From NCBI RefSeq assembly GCF_946404925.1, contig NZ_CAMJFM010000013.1, positions 1 through 64,000 on the forward strand: DNA of 64,000 nucleotides. The letters run 5' to 3'. The position numbers were made by a program, and so were the translations under genes. Below are positions 47,839-57,506 of this stretch, piece by piece. This DNA comes from an uncultured Prevotella sp. GTDB lineage: Bacteria; Bacteroidota; Bacteroidia; Bacteroidales; Bacteroidaceae. How positions within the stretch are numbered: position 1 is the stretch's first letter; the number at the start of each line of letters is the position of its first letter. The notes below the pieces were generated by a model that was not told where the DNA came from, did not search any database, and was given only the letters and a program-made list of their open reading frames with translations.

Positions 47839-49728
47839 ATGAAAAAGATATATGTAATGGCAATCGCGGTTCTCTTCGCAGTAGGACTTACCTCGTGTGA
47901 GGATTTCCTCGATTCCTCAAATTATACAGGAGCTACGAATGAGAACTATCCTGCTACGCCAAGTGACTTGAATAAGCAGTTGGCTGCCCTGTATGGTGTA
48001 ATGAACCAGATGAGTACTTCTCCACTGGAAACTCCTTGGTTTGTAAACTACATCATGTCTGACGATGCTAATGGTGCTGGTGGTACTGGTGACGTTGAGG
48101 CACATGCAGTTGGTCACTTGATGACTAATAAGGAGACTCTCTATGATAATGCATGGAAGAATGTTTATGTTGGTATTTCTCGTGCCAGTGCTGTAATCTA
48201 TGGTGTTGATGCATTTGACTGGACTGGTCAGGAGTCTTCACGTAATCAGATGCTGGGTGAGGCTTACTTTATGCGTGGACTGTTCTATCTCTGGGGCGTT
48301 CAGTTCTGGGGTGATATTCCTGCATATTGGGCAATTGCTGCTCCCGATCCATGTCCACAGCAGAGTGCTGAGGATGTGATTATGCCACATATTCTGGCTG
48401 ACTTCACCAGTGCTGCTAACCTAATGTCTCATGGTGCCACTACTCGTGGCGATGGTCATGCTACAAAGGGTGCTGCCGAAGGTATGCTGGCTCGTGCTTA
48501 CATGTTCTATCAGGGTTTCTATAAGAAGGCTGGTGAGCTGGCTAATGCAAATCTTGCCGACGTTTCTTTCGAAGGCTTCGATCAGGAAGGTGCTGGTTCT
48601 TCTCTGAGCAAGGCTCAGGTAGTAGCTTTCCTCGAGGATGCTATCAACAATGGTGGCTATAAGTTGGTTGAGGATTTCCGTCTGCTTTGGCAGTACACCA
48701 ACGAACTGACTATTCAGGACTACAATTATGTAGCCGATCTTAAGGCTGCTGGTAAGGTTTGGTCTGGCAATGGTAATGAAGAGGAAATGTTCCAGGTTCA
48801 GTATATGAACGCTAACTCATGGAATGGAACCATCGGTATGGGATTCTGTAATCAGGTTGAACTTTATACTGGTCTCCGTTGTGATGCTGATGAGAATAGT
48901 AATAGTAATGGTGGTGCTGAAACCTTCCCATTCGGACAGGGTTGGGGTCAGGGTACTATCAATGCCAATCTGTGGGACGAATGGCCTGATTCTGACCCAC
49001 GTAAGAAAGCTACTATCCTTGATGCTCCAAATGAGTTGTCAGCTTACTACTTCACAACATCTTGTTCAGAGGATGCTGGTTATTACAATAAGAAATGGAT
49101 GTGCGTAACATCTAAGAAGTCTAATGAGACTGTTGTAAAGGATAAGGAAGAATATGCTGGCGGTACTGGTGGTGACCACTATTCTTGGTGGGGCGTATGG
49201 CGTCTGTTGAATACTGATACACCAGCTCCTAATGGTAACTCATTCCAGGGCGACCACTTCTCAGACATAGTTCTGCTTCGTCTTGCTGACGTTATGCTGA
49301 TGCACTCTGAGCTTACTGGTACTGCCGATCAGATGAACAAGGTGCGTGCTCGTGCAGGTCTGCCAGCTACAACCTATTCTTGGCAGAACATTAAGAATGA
49401 GCGTCGTTTCGAGCTCGCTGGTGAGGGCCTCCGTTTCAACGACCTGCGTCGCTGGTCAGGTAAGGATGGTGGTAGCTCTTGTGAGGCTGCTGTAGCATTG
49501 CAGAAACAGGATGGTACTCGTGTAAACTACTGTGGCACATGGACTAAGATGTATCATGGTAAGGGTGTTGGCGGTAGCAGTTGGTCTCAGCGCTATGCAG
49601 ATACCGATGGCTTCCTGCCAAAGCCTCCCGCACAGATCAGTATTGTTGCTGACCCATCTATCTTGAGCCAGAACAAGGGTTGGTATGACGGAACATCTTG
49701 GAGTATGTCTGGTACACCTATCTATTAA
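47839..49728 (+). CDS. SusD/RagB-family nutrient-binding lipoprotein
   Basis: LTSCEDFLDSSNYTGATNENY; NERRFELAGEGLRFNDLRRWSG. Confidence 0.95.
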   Translation: MKKIYVMAIAVLFAVGLTSCEDFLDSSNYTGATNENYPATPSDLNKQLAALYGVMNQMSTSPLETPWFVNYIMSDDANGAGGTGDVEAHAVGHLMTNKETLYDNAWKNVYVGISRASAVIYGVDAFDWTGQESSRNQMLGEAYFMRGLFYLWGVQFWGDIPAYWAIAAPDPCPQQSAEDVIMPHILADFTSAANLMSHGATTRGDGHATKGAAEGMLARAYMFYQGFYKKAGELANANLADVSFEGFDQEGAGSSLSKAQVVAFLEDAINNGGYKLVEDFRLLWQYTNELTIQDYNYVADLKAAGKVWSGNGNEEEMFQVQYMNANSWNGTIGMGFCNQVELYTGLRCDADENSNSNGGAETFPFGQGWGQGTINANLWDEWPDSDPRKKATILDAPNELSAYYFTTSCSEDAGYYNKKWMCVTSKKSNETVVKDKEEYAGGTGGDHYSWWGVWRLLNTDTPAPNGNSFQGDHFSDIVLLRLADVMLMHSELTGTADQMNKVRARAGLPATTYSWQNIKNERRFELAGEGLRFNDLRRWSGKDGGSSCEAAVALQKQDGTRVNYCGTWTKMYHGKGVGGSSWSQRYADTDGFLPKPPAQISIVADPSILSQNKGWYDGTSWSMSGTPIY

Positions 49729-49767
49729 TTAAGAGTTAATAATTTAGATTTTAAGAGAAATAGCAAT

Positions 49768-51231
49768 ATGAAAAAATCAATATTATTGTTCGCAGTTGCG
49801 CTGGGCATGCTCACGGCCTGTGATCCTATTAAGGAAAAAGGCAGCATGGATATCGACAACTATACCTCAGCAAATCTGCTTGATGGTGCAACATTCTCGC
49901 AGTATGCTGATGAGGCATGCACAACTCCTGCCGCTGATGGTAACTGGATTAAATATAACATTCCAAATGCCTCAAGTGTCTTTATCTACTACGTAAAGGC
50001 TGATGGTTCTGAGTTTAAGCTCGCCAGCGGAGCTGCTGGTGGCGTGTTCAACTTCGTACCTTCACGTGGATCAGATCCTGTTCAGACTGTTTATTTCAAG
50101 TATATCAATGCTAACCTTGATGAGGTTGTAGCATCAAAGGAATTCACTGTGCAGGTTGCTGCCGAGCTTAATCCCGAGATACGTCTCATCGCTTCGAATG
50201 ATTATGGCAAGAAAACCTGGACTTGGGATCCCTCTATCACAGGTGCTGTTTGGGGTAACATGGGTTACTGCGGTGGTGCAGGTTCCGACGTTGGTATCTC
50301 AGGTAACGGTCAGTGGTGGGGTGTCACCTCTACTGATGAGTTCAACCAGCAGCTCCAGCACACTCATAACGGTGTGAACAATGGCGATGGCGACCTCAAC
50401 GCTTACATGGTATTTACCGAGGACGGACTCATCAAGTCGTACAATGCCGATGGTGGTATCATTCGCGAGGGTTCTTACGAGATTAAGGACTACAATCCTA
50501 ATGGCGAGTGGAAGGTTGGTACACTTGTTACCGATGCAATCCTGTGGCCATACGAGATCAACTCTAATGGTAACGTGCCTGGCACTTACGAGATCTGCTA
50601 TCTCACTTCTGATAAGATGACCCTTGTTTATCCTGACGGAGGCGACTACGGATCACTCGGCAACTGGGGCGAGGCTACCTTCTGGCACTTCTGCAGCAAT
50701 AGCGACGTGAAGGGTATGGCCTATGGCTATGACAACGGTAAGTCTTGGACATGGAATACTGAGGCTCCTGATGGTGTTGTCTGGGGTAACATGGGTTACT
50801 GCGGTGGTGCAGGTGCCAATGCTGTTGCTTCAGGTAAATGGTGGGGCGTAACCAGCGAGGCTGAATTCATGGGCCAGCTCAACCACACCAACGATGGTGC
50901 TGCCCACGGCGATGAGAGCATGAATGCTTACATGACCCTGACTCCTGATGGTGTCATCACCCGTCATGCTGGCGATGGCTCAGTTATCAACACTGGTACA
51001 TTCGAGATCGACGAGAGTGTTAAGTGCGATTGGAAGGTGGCTAACCTGAATACCACAGCTGGTACCATCCTGTTCCCATACGAGATCAACTCTGGTGGTA
51101 ACATGCCAACAACTTTCGAGATGGTTTATCTGTCGGGCAACAAGATGACTCTTGTATATCCTGATGGTGGCGACTTCGGTGGTCTCGGCAACTGGGGTGA
51201 AGCAACCTTCTGGCAGTTCAAGGCTAAGTAA
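49768..51231 (+). CDS. SusE/F-position surface lipoprotein with an internal tandem duplication
   Basis: MKKSILLFAVALGMLTACDP; two repeats, each starting near TWTW...VWGNMGYCGGAG and ending TLVYPDGGD(Y/F)G.LGNWGEATFW.F. Confidence 0.8.
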   Translation: MKKSILLFAVALGMLTACDPIKEKGSMDIDNYTSANLLDGATFSQYADEACTTPAADGNWIKYNIPNASSVFIYYVKADGSEFKLASGAAGGVFNFVPSRGSDPVQTVYFKYINANLDEVVASKEFTVQVAAELNPEIRLIASNDYGKKTWTWDPSITGAVWGNMGYCGGAGSDVGISGNGQWWGVTSTDEFNQQLQHTHNGVNNGDGDLNAYMVFTEDGLIKSYNADGGIIREGSYEIKDYNPNGEWKVGTLVTDAILWPYEINSNGNVPGTYEICYLTSDKMTLVYPDGGDYGSLGNWGEATFWHFCSNSDVKGMAYGYDNGKSWTWNTEAPDGVVWGNMGYCGGAGANAVASGKWWGVTSEAEFMGQLNHTNDGAAHGDESMNAYMTLTPDGVITRHAGDGSVINTGTFEIDESVKCDWKVANLNTTAGTILFPYEINSGGNMPTTFEMVYLSGNKMTLVYPDGGDFGGLGNWGEATFWQFKAK

Positions 51232-51267
51232 TTGGTTGGCTTGAGATTTTGATATATCATATCAATT

Positions 51268-51298
51268 GCCCCGTAGTCAAAAAAAACAACTACGGGGC
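51268..51298 (+). terminator. Hairpin terminator after the SusE/F-position gene
   Basis: GCCCCGTAGT...ACTACGGGGC. Confidence 0.7.
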
Positions 51299-51322
51299 GA
51301 TTTCAAAACAAGAATATGTTAG

Positions 51323-51366
51323 TATGTAATAGTTGGTTTTAAACTATGTAATAGTTGGTTATAGAA
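51323..51366. repeat. Two-unit 22-bp direct repeat
   Basis: TATGTAATAGTTGGTTTTAAAC (51323) and TATGTAATAGTTGGTTATAGAA (51345); 16 identical leading bases. Confidence 0.75.
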
Positions 51367-51373
51367 CCATTTT

Positions 51374-51402
51374 AAGGCGCCGCTCGTGATGAGTAGCGCC
51401 TT
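51374..51402 (-). terminator. Terminator downstream of the GH9 gene
   Basis: AAGGCGC...GCGCCTT hairpin. Confidence 0.6.
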
Positions 51403-51408
51403 ATTTTT

Positions 51409-53766
51409 TTATCTGATTGCGTAGAGGTAAGCCAGCAGGGCCATCTTGCCGCGCATGGTTTCGCGGGGAGTGAACTCGCCGTTAACCCAGAAGTAGCGCT
51501 GGTTGAAGTATGACTCCTGACGGGGCCAACCGCCATCAGTCCATGAAGGATACATCTGGTTGAGCAGGATGCGAGCATCGCCTCCGTTATGGCCGGGCGA
51601 CCAGGTCTCGGTGCCATTGAATGGTGTCTGACCTGGATGGCTCTCGGGGGTGCCATCGTTACGACCGGTGGTATAGACATCGGTGATATGACGCTCGCCA
51701 AGACCGGTCATCTCTACGATGTTACCAGGGTTGCGGCCCATGGCCCAACCTGCCTCGGTGTACATGATATGCTCCAACTGCTTGCGCTGGGCCTTGTCGG
51801 CAATATAGTGGGCCAGCATAACCAGCTGCAGGTTTTGTGAGGTCTGCCAACGGCTGTCGTTAGCAGCGCGGCGCGATGGGCGGTTGGTTACATGACCATA
51901 GTTATATTCCTTAGCCTGTGCATTGACACAAACCTTGAGATTCTGATAGAGCTCGCCATAGTGGCGGGGCTGCGGACAGGTGAGGTAAGCAGCAGCTGCC
52001 CAATACTGGCAGAAAGGAACGAGTTGCTTACCCTCCTCATGCATCACACCAACACCGAAGAATCCGTGGCGGCCCTTGCTGAAGAGCTGCGACTTGCTAT
52101 CCTTAATCATACTCTCCTCGGCAAAGATCTTCTCCCATGCCTCATCGCCAGTGAGGTTATAGAGGAAGGCAGCGGCCATCTGGCGGAAGTCGCGGCCACG
52201 CATCTGCATCGAGCCTACATCCTGTAGGTCGTCGAGCTGCTGATTCTCTTGCTTAGAGGCAAAACGGAAAGCCTTGATGGCTTCATCGGTATAGTACTGG
52301 CGCAATGAATCGTTCTTATTCAGGCGGAAGGCCTCGGCGATGATGGCGCAGTTGGCTGCGTTAGCCCAAGCGGCCATGGTGGTGCAGCCGGCCTGGAACA
52401 TCACACTCCAGTCGGCACATGGATTGGTGACACCCTGTGAGTAAGCCTCGCCATCGCGGATAGAAAGGAAGAAGTCGACCTCGTTGCGGGCCTCATCGAT
52501 GAGGTCGGGGATGCCGTTGCCGCTCTCGCGGATGCCCAGGGCATCGTCGTTCAGCTTACCACCTGTGAGGATATAAGGCAGCAACATATCATAGATGTTG
52601 CTGACGTGAGCCAGATGGCGGTCCCAGTCGAAGGCATCAGAGTGACCACCTTTTACCTCGGTGTTGACAGGGTTGCCGGGCAGACGGTGCTGCCAGAAGA
52701 TGCTCTGCTTGAGCTGCTTGAAGTGGGGCTCATCCCACACATCGGTGTGCAGTTCACGCCAGCCGGGACTCCAAGGCTGGAAGTCGGTCTTATAGACGGT
52801 GAATCCCTTAGGATCGGTCTCAGGAATGAACTGAGGTTGACGTGGGATGGGGTTGACGTGTGCAGGGTCGATAGGCTCGCCCAGACGCATATAGTAATAA
52901 CCGCGAACCGAGTAGCGGTAGGGCTCGTAGTAGATGTCGTTGTTAATCTGGAAGTCCATGCTGCAGCCCACATCCTCTACTACCAATCGGTAGCAGCCGG
53001 GCTTAGCAGCCTTGAAGTCGATGTTCCACACATCGGTGCCGATGAGGGCCTTGCCACCGGCCTCCTCCTTAGAAGCTGAGGCTGGCTGCCAGAACTTGAC
53101 GGTGCTTACCTTCTGCTTTTTCTTGGTATTGACATTGTAAAGCCATACACCTTTGCCCTCGAGTGATTTGTAGTCACGCTGACCACCATCGCCCAGCCAC
53201 TGGTAAAGGTCGGCAGCGTGTACCGACTCGTAAGGCGAATAGCCGATGATGTTGACGTGGACAGCCTCCGACTGGGTATTCCAGATGTCGAAGCGTACTG
53301 AGGCCTGCGACTTATCGGAACCCACACCTTGGGGAATGGTGACGGTATAAGTACAACCCTGGCGCAGCGACTTGGGCAGCTGTAGGAACAGCCAATGGTC
53401 GAGTTCGCTGGTAAGGGTGTTGTCGGTATTCATTGGTTTTGACTTACGCCATACGGCCACGGGCTGTGCTGAGCCGAAGGTCTTGTCGTCCTTAGAGCTG
53501 ATGAGCCATCCGGCAGCCTTCTGAATGTCGGCTACCTTTAGTCGCTCGCCGAAAACCAACAGCGTGTCATCGCCTTCTGAGAACGAGTGACCCAGATAGG
53601 CGCTTGGGCCTGTGCCGTTGTCGCGATAGTGCACTTCGCCGTCGCGAAAATGAACCATCAGGTAATCTTTGTCAATCACTTTAACTCCAAGGAGTTTGGT
53701 TGCGAAACAGTTGGCGGGGATAGCAAGCATAACGGCCGCCAGCGCTGCAAAAATAGTTTTTTTCAT
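51409..53766 (-). CDS. Glycoside hydrolase family 9 (endoglucanase-like, with N-terminal Ig-like domain)
   Basis: GGHSDAFDWDRHLAHVSNIYDMLL; NGIPDLIDEARNEVDFFLSI; NRPSRRAANDSRW; SPGHNGGDARILLNQMYPSWTDGGWPRQESYFNQRYFWVNGEFTPRETM. Confidence 0.85.
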   Translation of the reverse strand: MKKTIFAALAAVMLAIPANCFATKLLGVKVIDKDYLMVHFRDGEVHYRDNGTGPSAYLGHSFSEGDDTLLVFGERLKVADIQKAAGWLISSKDDKTFGSAQPVAVWRKSKPMNTDNTLTSELDHWLFLQLPKSLRQGCTYTVTIPQGVGSDKSQASVRFDIWNTQSEAVHVNIIGYSPYESVHAADLYQWLGDGGQRDYKSLEGKGVWLYNVNTKKKQKVSTVKFWQPASASKEEAGGKALIGTDVWNIDFKAAKPGCYRLVVEDVGCSMDFQINNDIYYEPYRYSVRGYYYMRLGEPIDPAHVNPIPRQPQFIPETDPKGFTVYKTDFQPWSPGWRELHTDVWDEPHFKQLKQSIFWQHRLPGNPVNTEVKGGHSDAFDWDRHLAHVSNIYDMLLPYILTGGKLNDDALGIRESGNGIPDLIDEARNEVDFFLSIRDGEAYSQGVTNPCADWSVMFQAGCTTMAAWANAANCAIIAEAFRLNKNDSLRQYYTDEAIKAFRFASKQENQQLDDLQDVGSMQMRGRDFRQMAAAFLYNLTGDEAWEKIFAEESMIKDSKSQLFSKGRHGFFGVGVMHEEGKQLVPFCQYWAAAAYLTCPQPRHYGELYQNLKVCVNAQAKEYNYGHVTNRPSRRAANDSRWQTSQNLQLVMLAHYIADKAQRKQLEHIMYTEAGWAMGRNPGNIVEMTGLGERHITDVYTTGRNDGTPESHPGQTPFNGTETWSPGHNGGDARILLNQMYPSWTDGGWPRQESYFNQRYFWVNGEFTPRETMRGKMALLAYLYAIR

Positions 53767-53860
53767 TTTGATGTTTTATTGGTTGGTAATACTTTATTGC
53801 TTAAATCGGCTACAAAGATAGTGAAAAATATGTTTTAGATGGTATAAATTGAGAAAAAAC

Positions 53861-53891
53861 TTTGTTTACTCAGAATTTTATGGTAATTTTG
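53861..53891 (+). promoter_or_regulatory. Promoter for the first DUF6057-like gene (-33 TTTG, -7 TAATTTTG)
   Basis: TTTG at 53861-53864, 19-nt spacer, TAATTTTG at 53884-53891. Confidence 0.55.
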
Positions 53892-53899
53892 CGGCGTTT

Positions 53900-55366
53900 A
53901 TGAATAAGGTAATAACTAAATACGGAACTATAATGATGTCGGCACTGGTTGGTGTCGGTATCTTTTTATTCTGGTTTATTGCCTATCCCCATGCTTTGTC
54001 GTATCAGGAACAGTATCAGTTGTTTTTGTGGACAGGCGATTACTTTGCAGAACATGTGACTATTCCTGGCGGATTGGCAGGCTGGTTGGGCGAGTTTATC
54101 GTTCAGTTCTACTATATAGAATGGCTTGGTGCATTGCTGCTGGCTTTGCTGTTTGTTGCATTACAGCTGGTAACAGCCCACTTGCTGCCCAAAAGGTGGT
54201 GGTGGCTTAGCATGGTGCCCGTATTGCTGTTGTGGTGGCTCATGGGTGATATCAATGTGTTGTTATCGCTGCCTGTGGCCATTGTGCTGGCGCTGGCGCT
54301 GGCTTGTGTGATGCCCGGCAGTTTTACATGGGCCGATGTGGCGGTGCTGCCCGTGGCTTATTGGCTGATAGGTCCTGTGGTGTGGGTATATATATTGGTA
54401 CGCGTGCTGCAGCTGGGATGGAAACACTTTTGGACGGCAGGCTGGCTGTTTACTGTGCAGTTGGTGGCTTATGCGTGGCTATTGCCCCAGTGGCCTCTGC
54501 AGCAGGTGCTTACGGGATTGAACTATTATCGCATACCCTTGCATTTTCCGCAACTCAGCGGGTATGATAAGGAAATGTACGAACTGATACGCCAAGATTA
54601 TCTGGTAAGGAACGAACGTTGGGATGAGATTGTGAAACGGGCAGCTGAGTATCAGGTGCGCACACCATTCTGGTCGAACTGTGTGAACCTGGCTTTGGCG
54701 CAAAAACGCCTCCTGGCCGATCGTATGTTCGATTTCTATCAAAGTGGTGAGGATGCACTCATTATGCCTCGCACACGCGACCTGACTTCGATGCTTCCAT
54801 CGGCCGAAGCCTTCTGGCGTTTAGGTATGGTCAATTCGGCCCAGCGATATATGTTTGACACTCAGGAGTCTATACTGGATGGCCGTAAGAGCGGACGATG
54901 CACCAAACGCATAGCTGAGTGTATGTTGGTTAATGGACATTATAAGACGGCCGTTAAACAATTGGAGCTGCTGAAGAAGAGCCTTTTCTATCGTTCGTGG
55001 GCTGAGGAGGTGAAACTGAACGATGACTGGGTGAACGCGCACCCTGTGTATGGAAAGTTGCGCAAGCTGAGATATCAGGAGAACTTCCTGTATAGTTATG
55101 AGGAGATAGACAAGATGTTCGGCCTGCTTTTTATGAACAATCAGCAGAATAAGATGGCTTTGGATTATTTTGTGGCGCAGTTGCTGTTGAAGGGTAACAT
55201 TCCCGCCTTCCAGCATAATATGGGCATAGTGCAGCAGTATGGCGGTTATCGCCAGATGCCGTTGGGCTATCAGGATGTGGTGCGTTGTATCCAGATGCAA
55301 GGCCGTGTGCCCGATTCTCCTTACGCCAAGTATGTGAAACAAATGACAGAAAGGAGCAGGAAATGA
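53900..55366 (+). CDS. DUF6057-like polytopic membrane protein with TPR-like C-terminal region (module copy 1)
   Basis: FLFWFIAYPHALSYQEQYQLFLWTGDYFAEHVTIPGGLAGWLGEFIVQFYY, multiple TM helices; start at ATG 53900 because the promoter lies between it and the ORF-track start. Confidence 0.75.
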   Translation: MNKVITKYGTIMMSALVGVGIFLFWFIAYPHALSYQEQYQLFLWTGDYFAEHVTIPGGLAGWLGEFIVQFYYIEWLGALLLALLFVALQLVTAHLLPKRWWWLSMVPVLLLWWLMGDINVLLSLPVAIVLALALACVMPGSFTWADVAVLPVAYWLIGPVVWVYILVRVLQLGWKHFWTAGWLFTVQLVAYAWLLPQWPLQQVLTGLNYYRIPLHFPQLSGYDKEMYELIRQDYLVRNERWDEIVKRAAEYQVRTPFWSNCVNLALAQKRLLADRMFDFYQSGEDALIMPRTRDLTSMLPSAEAFWRLGMVNSAQRYMFDTQESILDGRKSGRCTKRIAECMLVNGHYKTAVKQLELLKKSLFYRSWAEEVKLNDDWVNAHPVYGKLRKLRYQENFLYSYEEIDKMFGLLFMNNQQNKMALDYFVAQLLLKGNIPAFQHNMGIVQQYGGYRQMPLGYQDVVRCIQMQGRVPDSPYAKYVKQMTERSRK

Positions 55367-56838
55367 TAAAGGCAATCAAACGACTCTCCCTGTGCCTGTG
55401 CATCGCGGTGTTGATGCTGGCCTCGTGCACCTCGGTACCTGAGCATGTCACAAAGGTGGATGAGTTGCCTAAGATATATCCTGACTATACGGATGTGACG
55501 GTTCCGGTTGGTATCGCGCCCCTGAACTTTAACTTTGCCACTGACGATATCGACTGCATGGATGTGGTGGTGAGAGGTTCGAAAGGGGGCGAGTTGCATA
55601 CTAATGGTCGGTGGGCTGACTTTGATGTGGATGACTGGCACCAGCTGACGGCGCAGAATAAGGGCGGCGAACTGACAGTAACCGTCTGTGTAGAGAAGGA
55701 TGGTAACTGGACGCAATACCGTGAGTTTACCATCGCAGTAAGTGCCTACAGCCTTGATGACTGGGGATTGACCTATCGCCGTATTAAGCCCGGCTATGAG
55801 GTGGGTGGCGATATTGGCATTTACCAGCGCGACATACACAGCTTTGAGGAGCATGCTATCCTGACCGAGACGGTAGTGCCAGGGCGATGCTTCAATTGTC
55901 ACACAGCCAATCGAACTAACCCCAACCGTATTACCTTGCAGATGCGAGGTGAGGGGGGCGGAACCCTGATACAGAAGGACGGTAAGCAGATATGGGTGGA
56001 AACCAAAACCGACTCGACTAAGGCTGCCGGATCTTATAGTTACTGGCACCCTCAGGGCGACTATGTGGCTATGGCCGTAAACTCAGTGCATCAGAGCTTC
56101 TTTACTGGTACTAGACAGCGCATAGAAGTGTATCATAAGTTCAGTGATGTTGAAGTGTTGGATACACGTACTAACGAACTGATACTGTCGCCGTTGCTGA
56201 TGACGGACGACTTGGAGATATTTCCGGCTTTCTCGGCCGATGGCAAGTGGTTGTATTACAGCTCATCGAGGCCCTGCAGAGTGCCTGCTGAATATGAAAA
56301 GGTGAAATGCTCACTGTGTCGTATCGCCTTTGATGCAGAAGAAGGACGCTTTGGCGAGGTGGTTGATACCCTGTTGAATGGTCCGTCTACAGATAAGAGT
56401 TATGTGTTGGCCCGTCCGTCGTACGATGGTCGTTGGCTGATGTACTGTGTGAGCAGTCGCGGTAACTTCCCGGTGAGTCAGGATGATGCCGATTTGTGGC
56501 TGATGGACCTGAAGACCGGAGAGCACCGTGAGCTCAAGGAGGTTAACAGCCAGCAGTGTGAGAGTTTCCACAACTGGAGTGAGAACAGCCATTGGTTCGT
56601 GTTCAGCAGCAAGCGCGAGGACGGTATGTATACCAAACTCTATCTGGCGTGTATCGATGACAATGGGCGCGTATCAAAACCATTCCTGTTGCCTCAGCGT
56701 AATCCCCGCAAGTTCTATACGGAGATGATGGATGCCTATAACTGTCCTGACTTCACTAAGACCAAGGTGGAGCTGGATGCGCACGAGGCTTATCGTCAGG
56801 TGTTTGATAACAAACGAGAAAAAGTAAAAATCAAATAA
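55363..56838 (+). CDS. Lipoprotein TolB/PD40-like beta-propeller with c-type heme motif CFNCH (module copy 1)
   Basis: IAVLMLASCTS lipobox; CFNCHTANRTNP; FPAFSADGKWLYYSSSRP; 4-nt ATGA overlap with the preceding gene. Confidence 0.78.
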   Translation: MIKAIKRLSLCLCIAVLMLASCTSVPEHVTKVDELPKIYPDYTDVTVPVGIAPLNFNFATDDIDCMDVVVRGSKGGELHTNGRWADFDVDDWHQLTAQNKGGELTVTVCVEKDGNWTQYREFTIAVSAYSLDDWGLTYRRIKPGYEVGGDIGIYQRDIHSFEEHAILTETVVPGRCFNCHTANRTNPNRITLQMRGEGGGTLIQKDGKQIWVETKTDSTKAAGSYSYWHPQGDYVAMAVNSVHQSFFTGTRQRIEVYHKFSDVEVLDTRTNELILSPLLMTDDLEIFPAFSADGKWLYYSSSRPCRVPAEYEKVKCSLCRIAFDAEEGRFGEVVDTLLNGPSTDKSYVLARPSYDGRWLMYCVSSRGNFPVSQDDADLWLMDLKTGEHRELKEVNSQQCESFHNWSENSHWFVFSSKREDGMYTKLYLACIDDNGRVSKPFLLPQRNPRKFYTEMMDAYNCPDFTKTKVELDAHEAYRQVFDNKREKVKIK

Positions 56839-56840
56839 TA

Positions 56841-57506
56841 ATGAAAAAGATTCTATTATGTTTTATGGCTGTGGTAGCTGCTACGATGTTTTACAGCTGC
56901 CAGATGAATGACGGCAAGTGCTATGTAGAGGGCGTGGTAAAGGGCGAACAGTATGAAGGTAAGCGCATCTTCCTGGTACCGATAAACGGCCCCAAGACAG
57001 CAGAGTATGTCGATTCGATGGAGATTACCAATGGTAAGTTCCACTTTACCAAGGACTTCACCAAAGACACGATGCAGATGTACCAGATTCTGGTAGACTA
57101 TCACTACCGCATGGGACTCCAGCCGCTGCTGATTGTTGGTGAACCAGGCCACGTTCATGTGACGATCGACTCCATCAGTTCTGCCGGAGGTACTCGTCAA
57201 AACGATTCGCTACAGGCATGGAAAGAGGCCACCGAGAAGCACGGTCAAGAGTATGCTACCTATAACCGCACGGTAGGAATGCTGCGAGGGAGAGGTATGA
57301 TGGAACAGGCTGCTAAGATAGAGCAAGAGGGCCGTGAGTACCATCTGTCATATAAGAGATATTCGCGTCAGTTGGCTGAGAACATGAAGGAGGGCGCGCT
57401 TCACGACTTCCTGAAGGAAATCTTCCCGCTGACCTATAAACGTAAGATGCCCGATGGCACCATCAAGACTTTCGATGCAGATACAAATGAAGAAATCGCT
57501 GAGTAA
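56841..57506 (+). CDS. DUF4369-like lipoprotein lacking a thioredoxin domain
   Basis: MKKILLCFMAVVAATMFYSCQMNDGKCYVEGVVKGEQYEGKRIFLVPINGPKTAEYVDSMEITNGKFHF. Confidence 0.7.
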   Translation: MKKILLCFMAVVAATMFYSCQMNDGKCYVEGVVKGEQYEGKRIFLVPINGPKTAEYVDSMEITNGKFHFTKDFTKDTMQMYQILVDYHYRMGLQPLLIVGEPGHVHVTIDSISSAGGTRQNDSLQAWKEATEKHGQEYATYNRTVGMLRGRGMMEQAAKIEQEGREYHLSYKRYSRQLAENMKEGALHDFLKEIFPLTYKRKMPDGTIKTFDADTNEEIAE

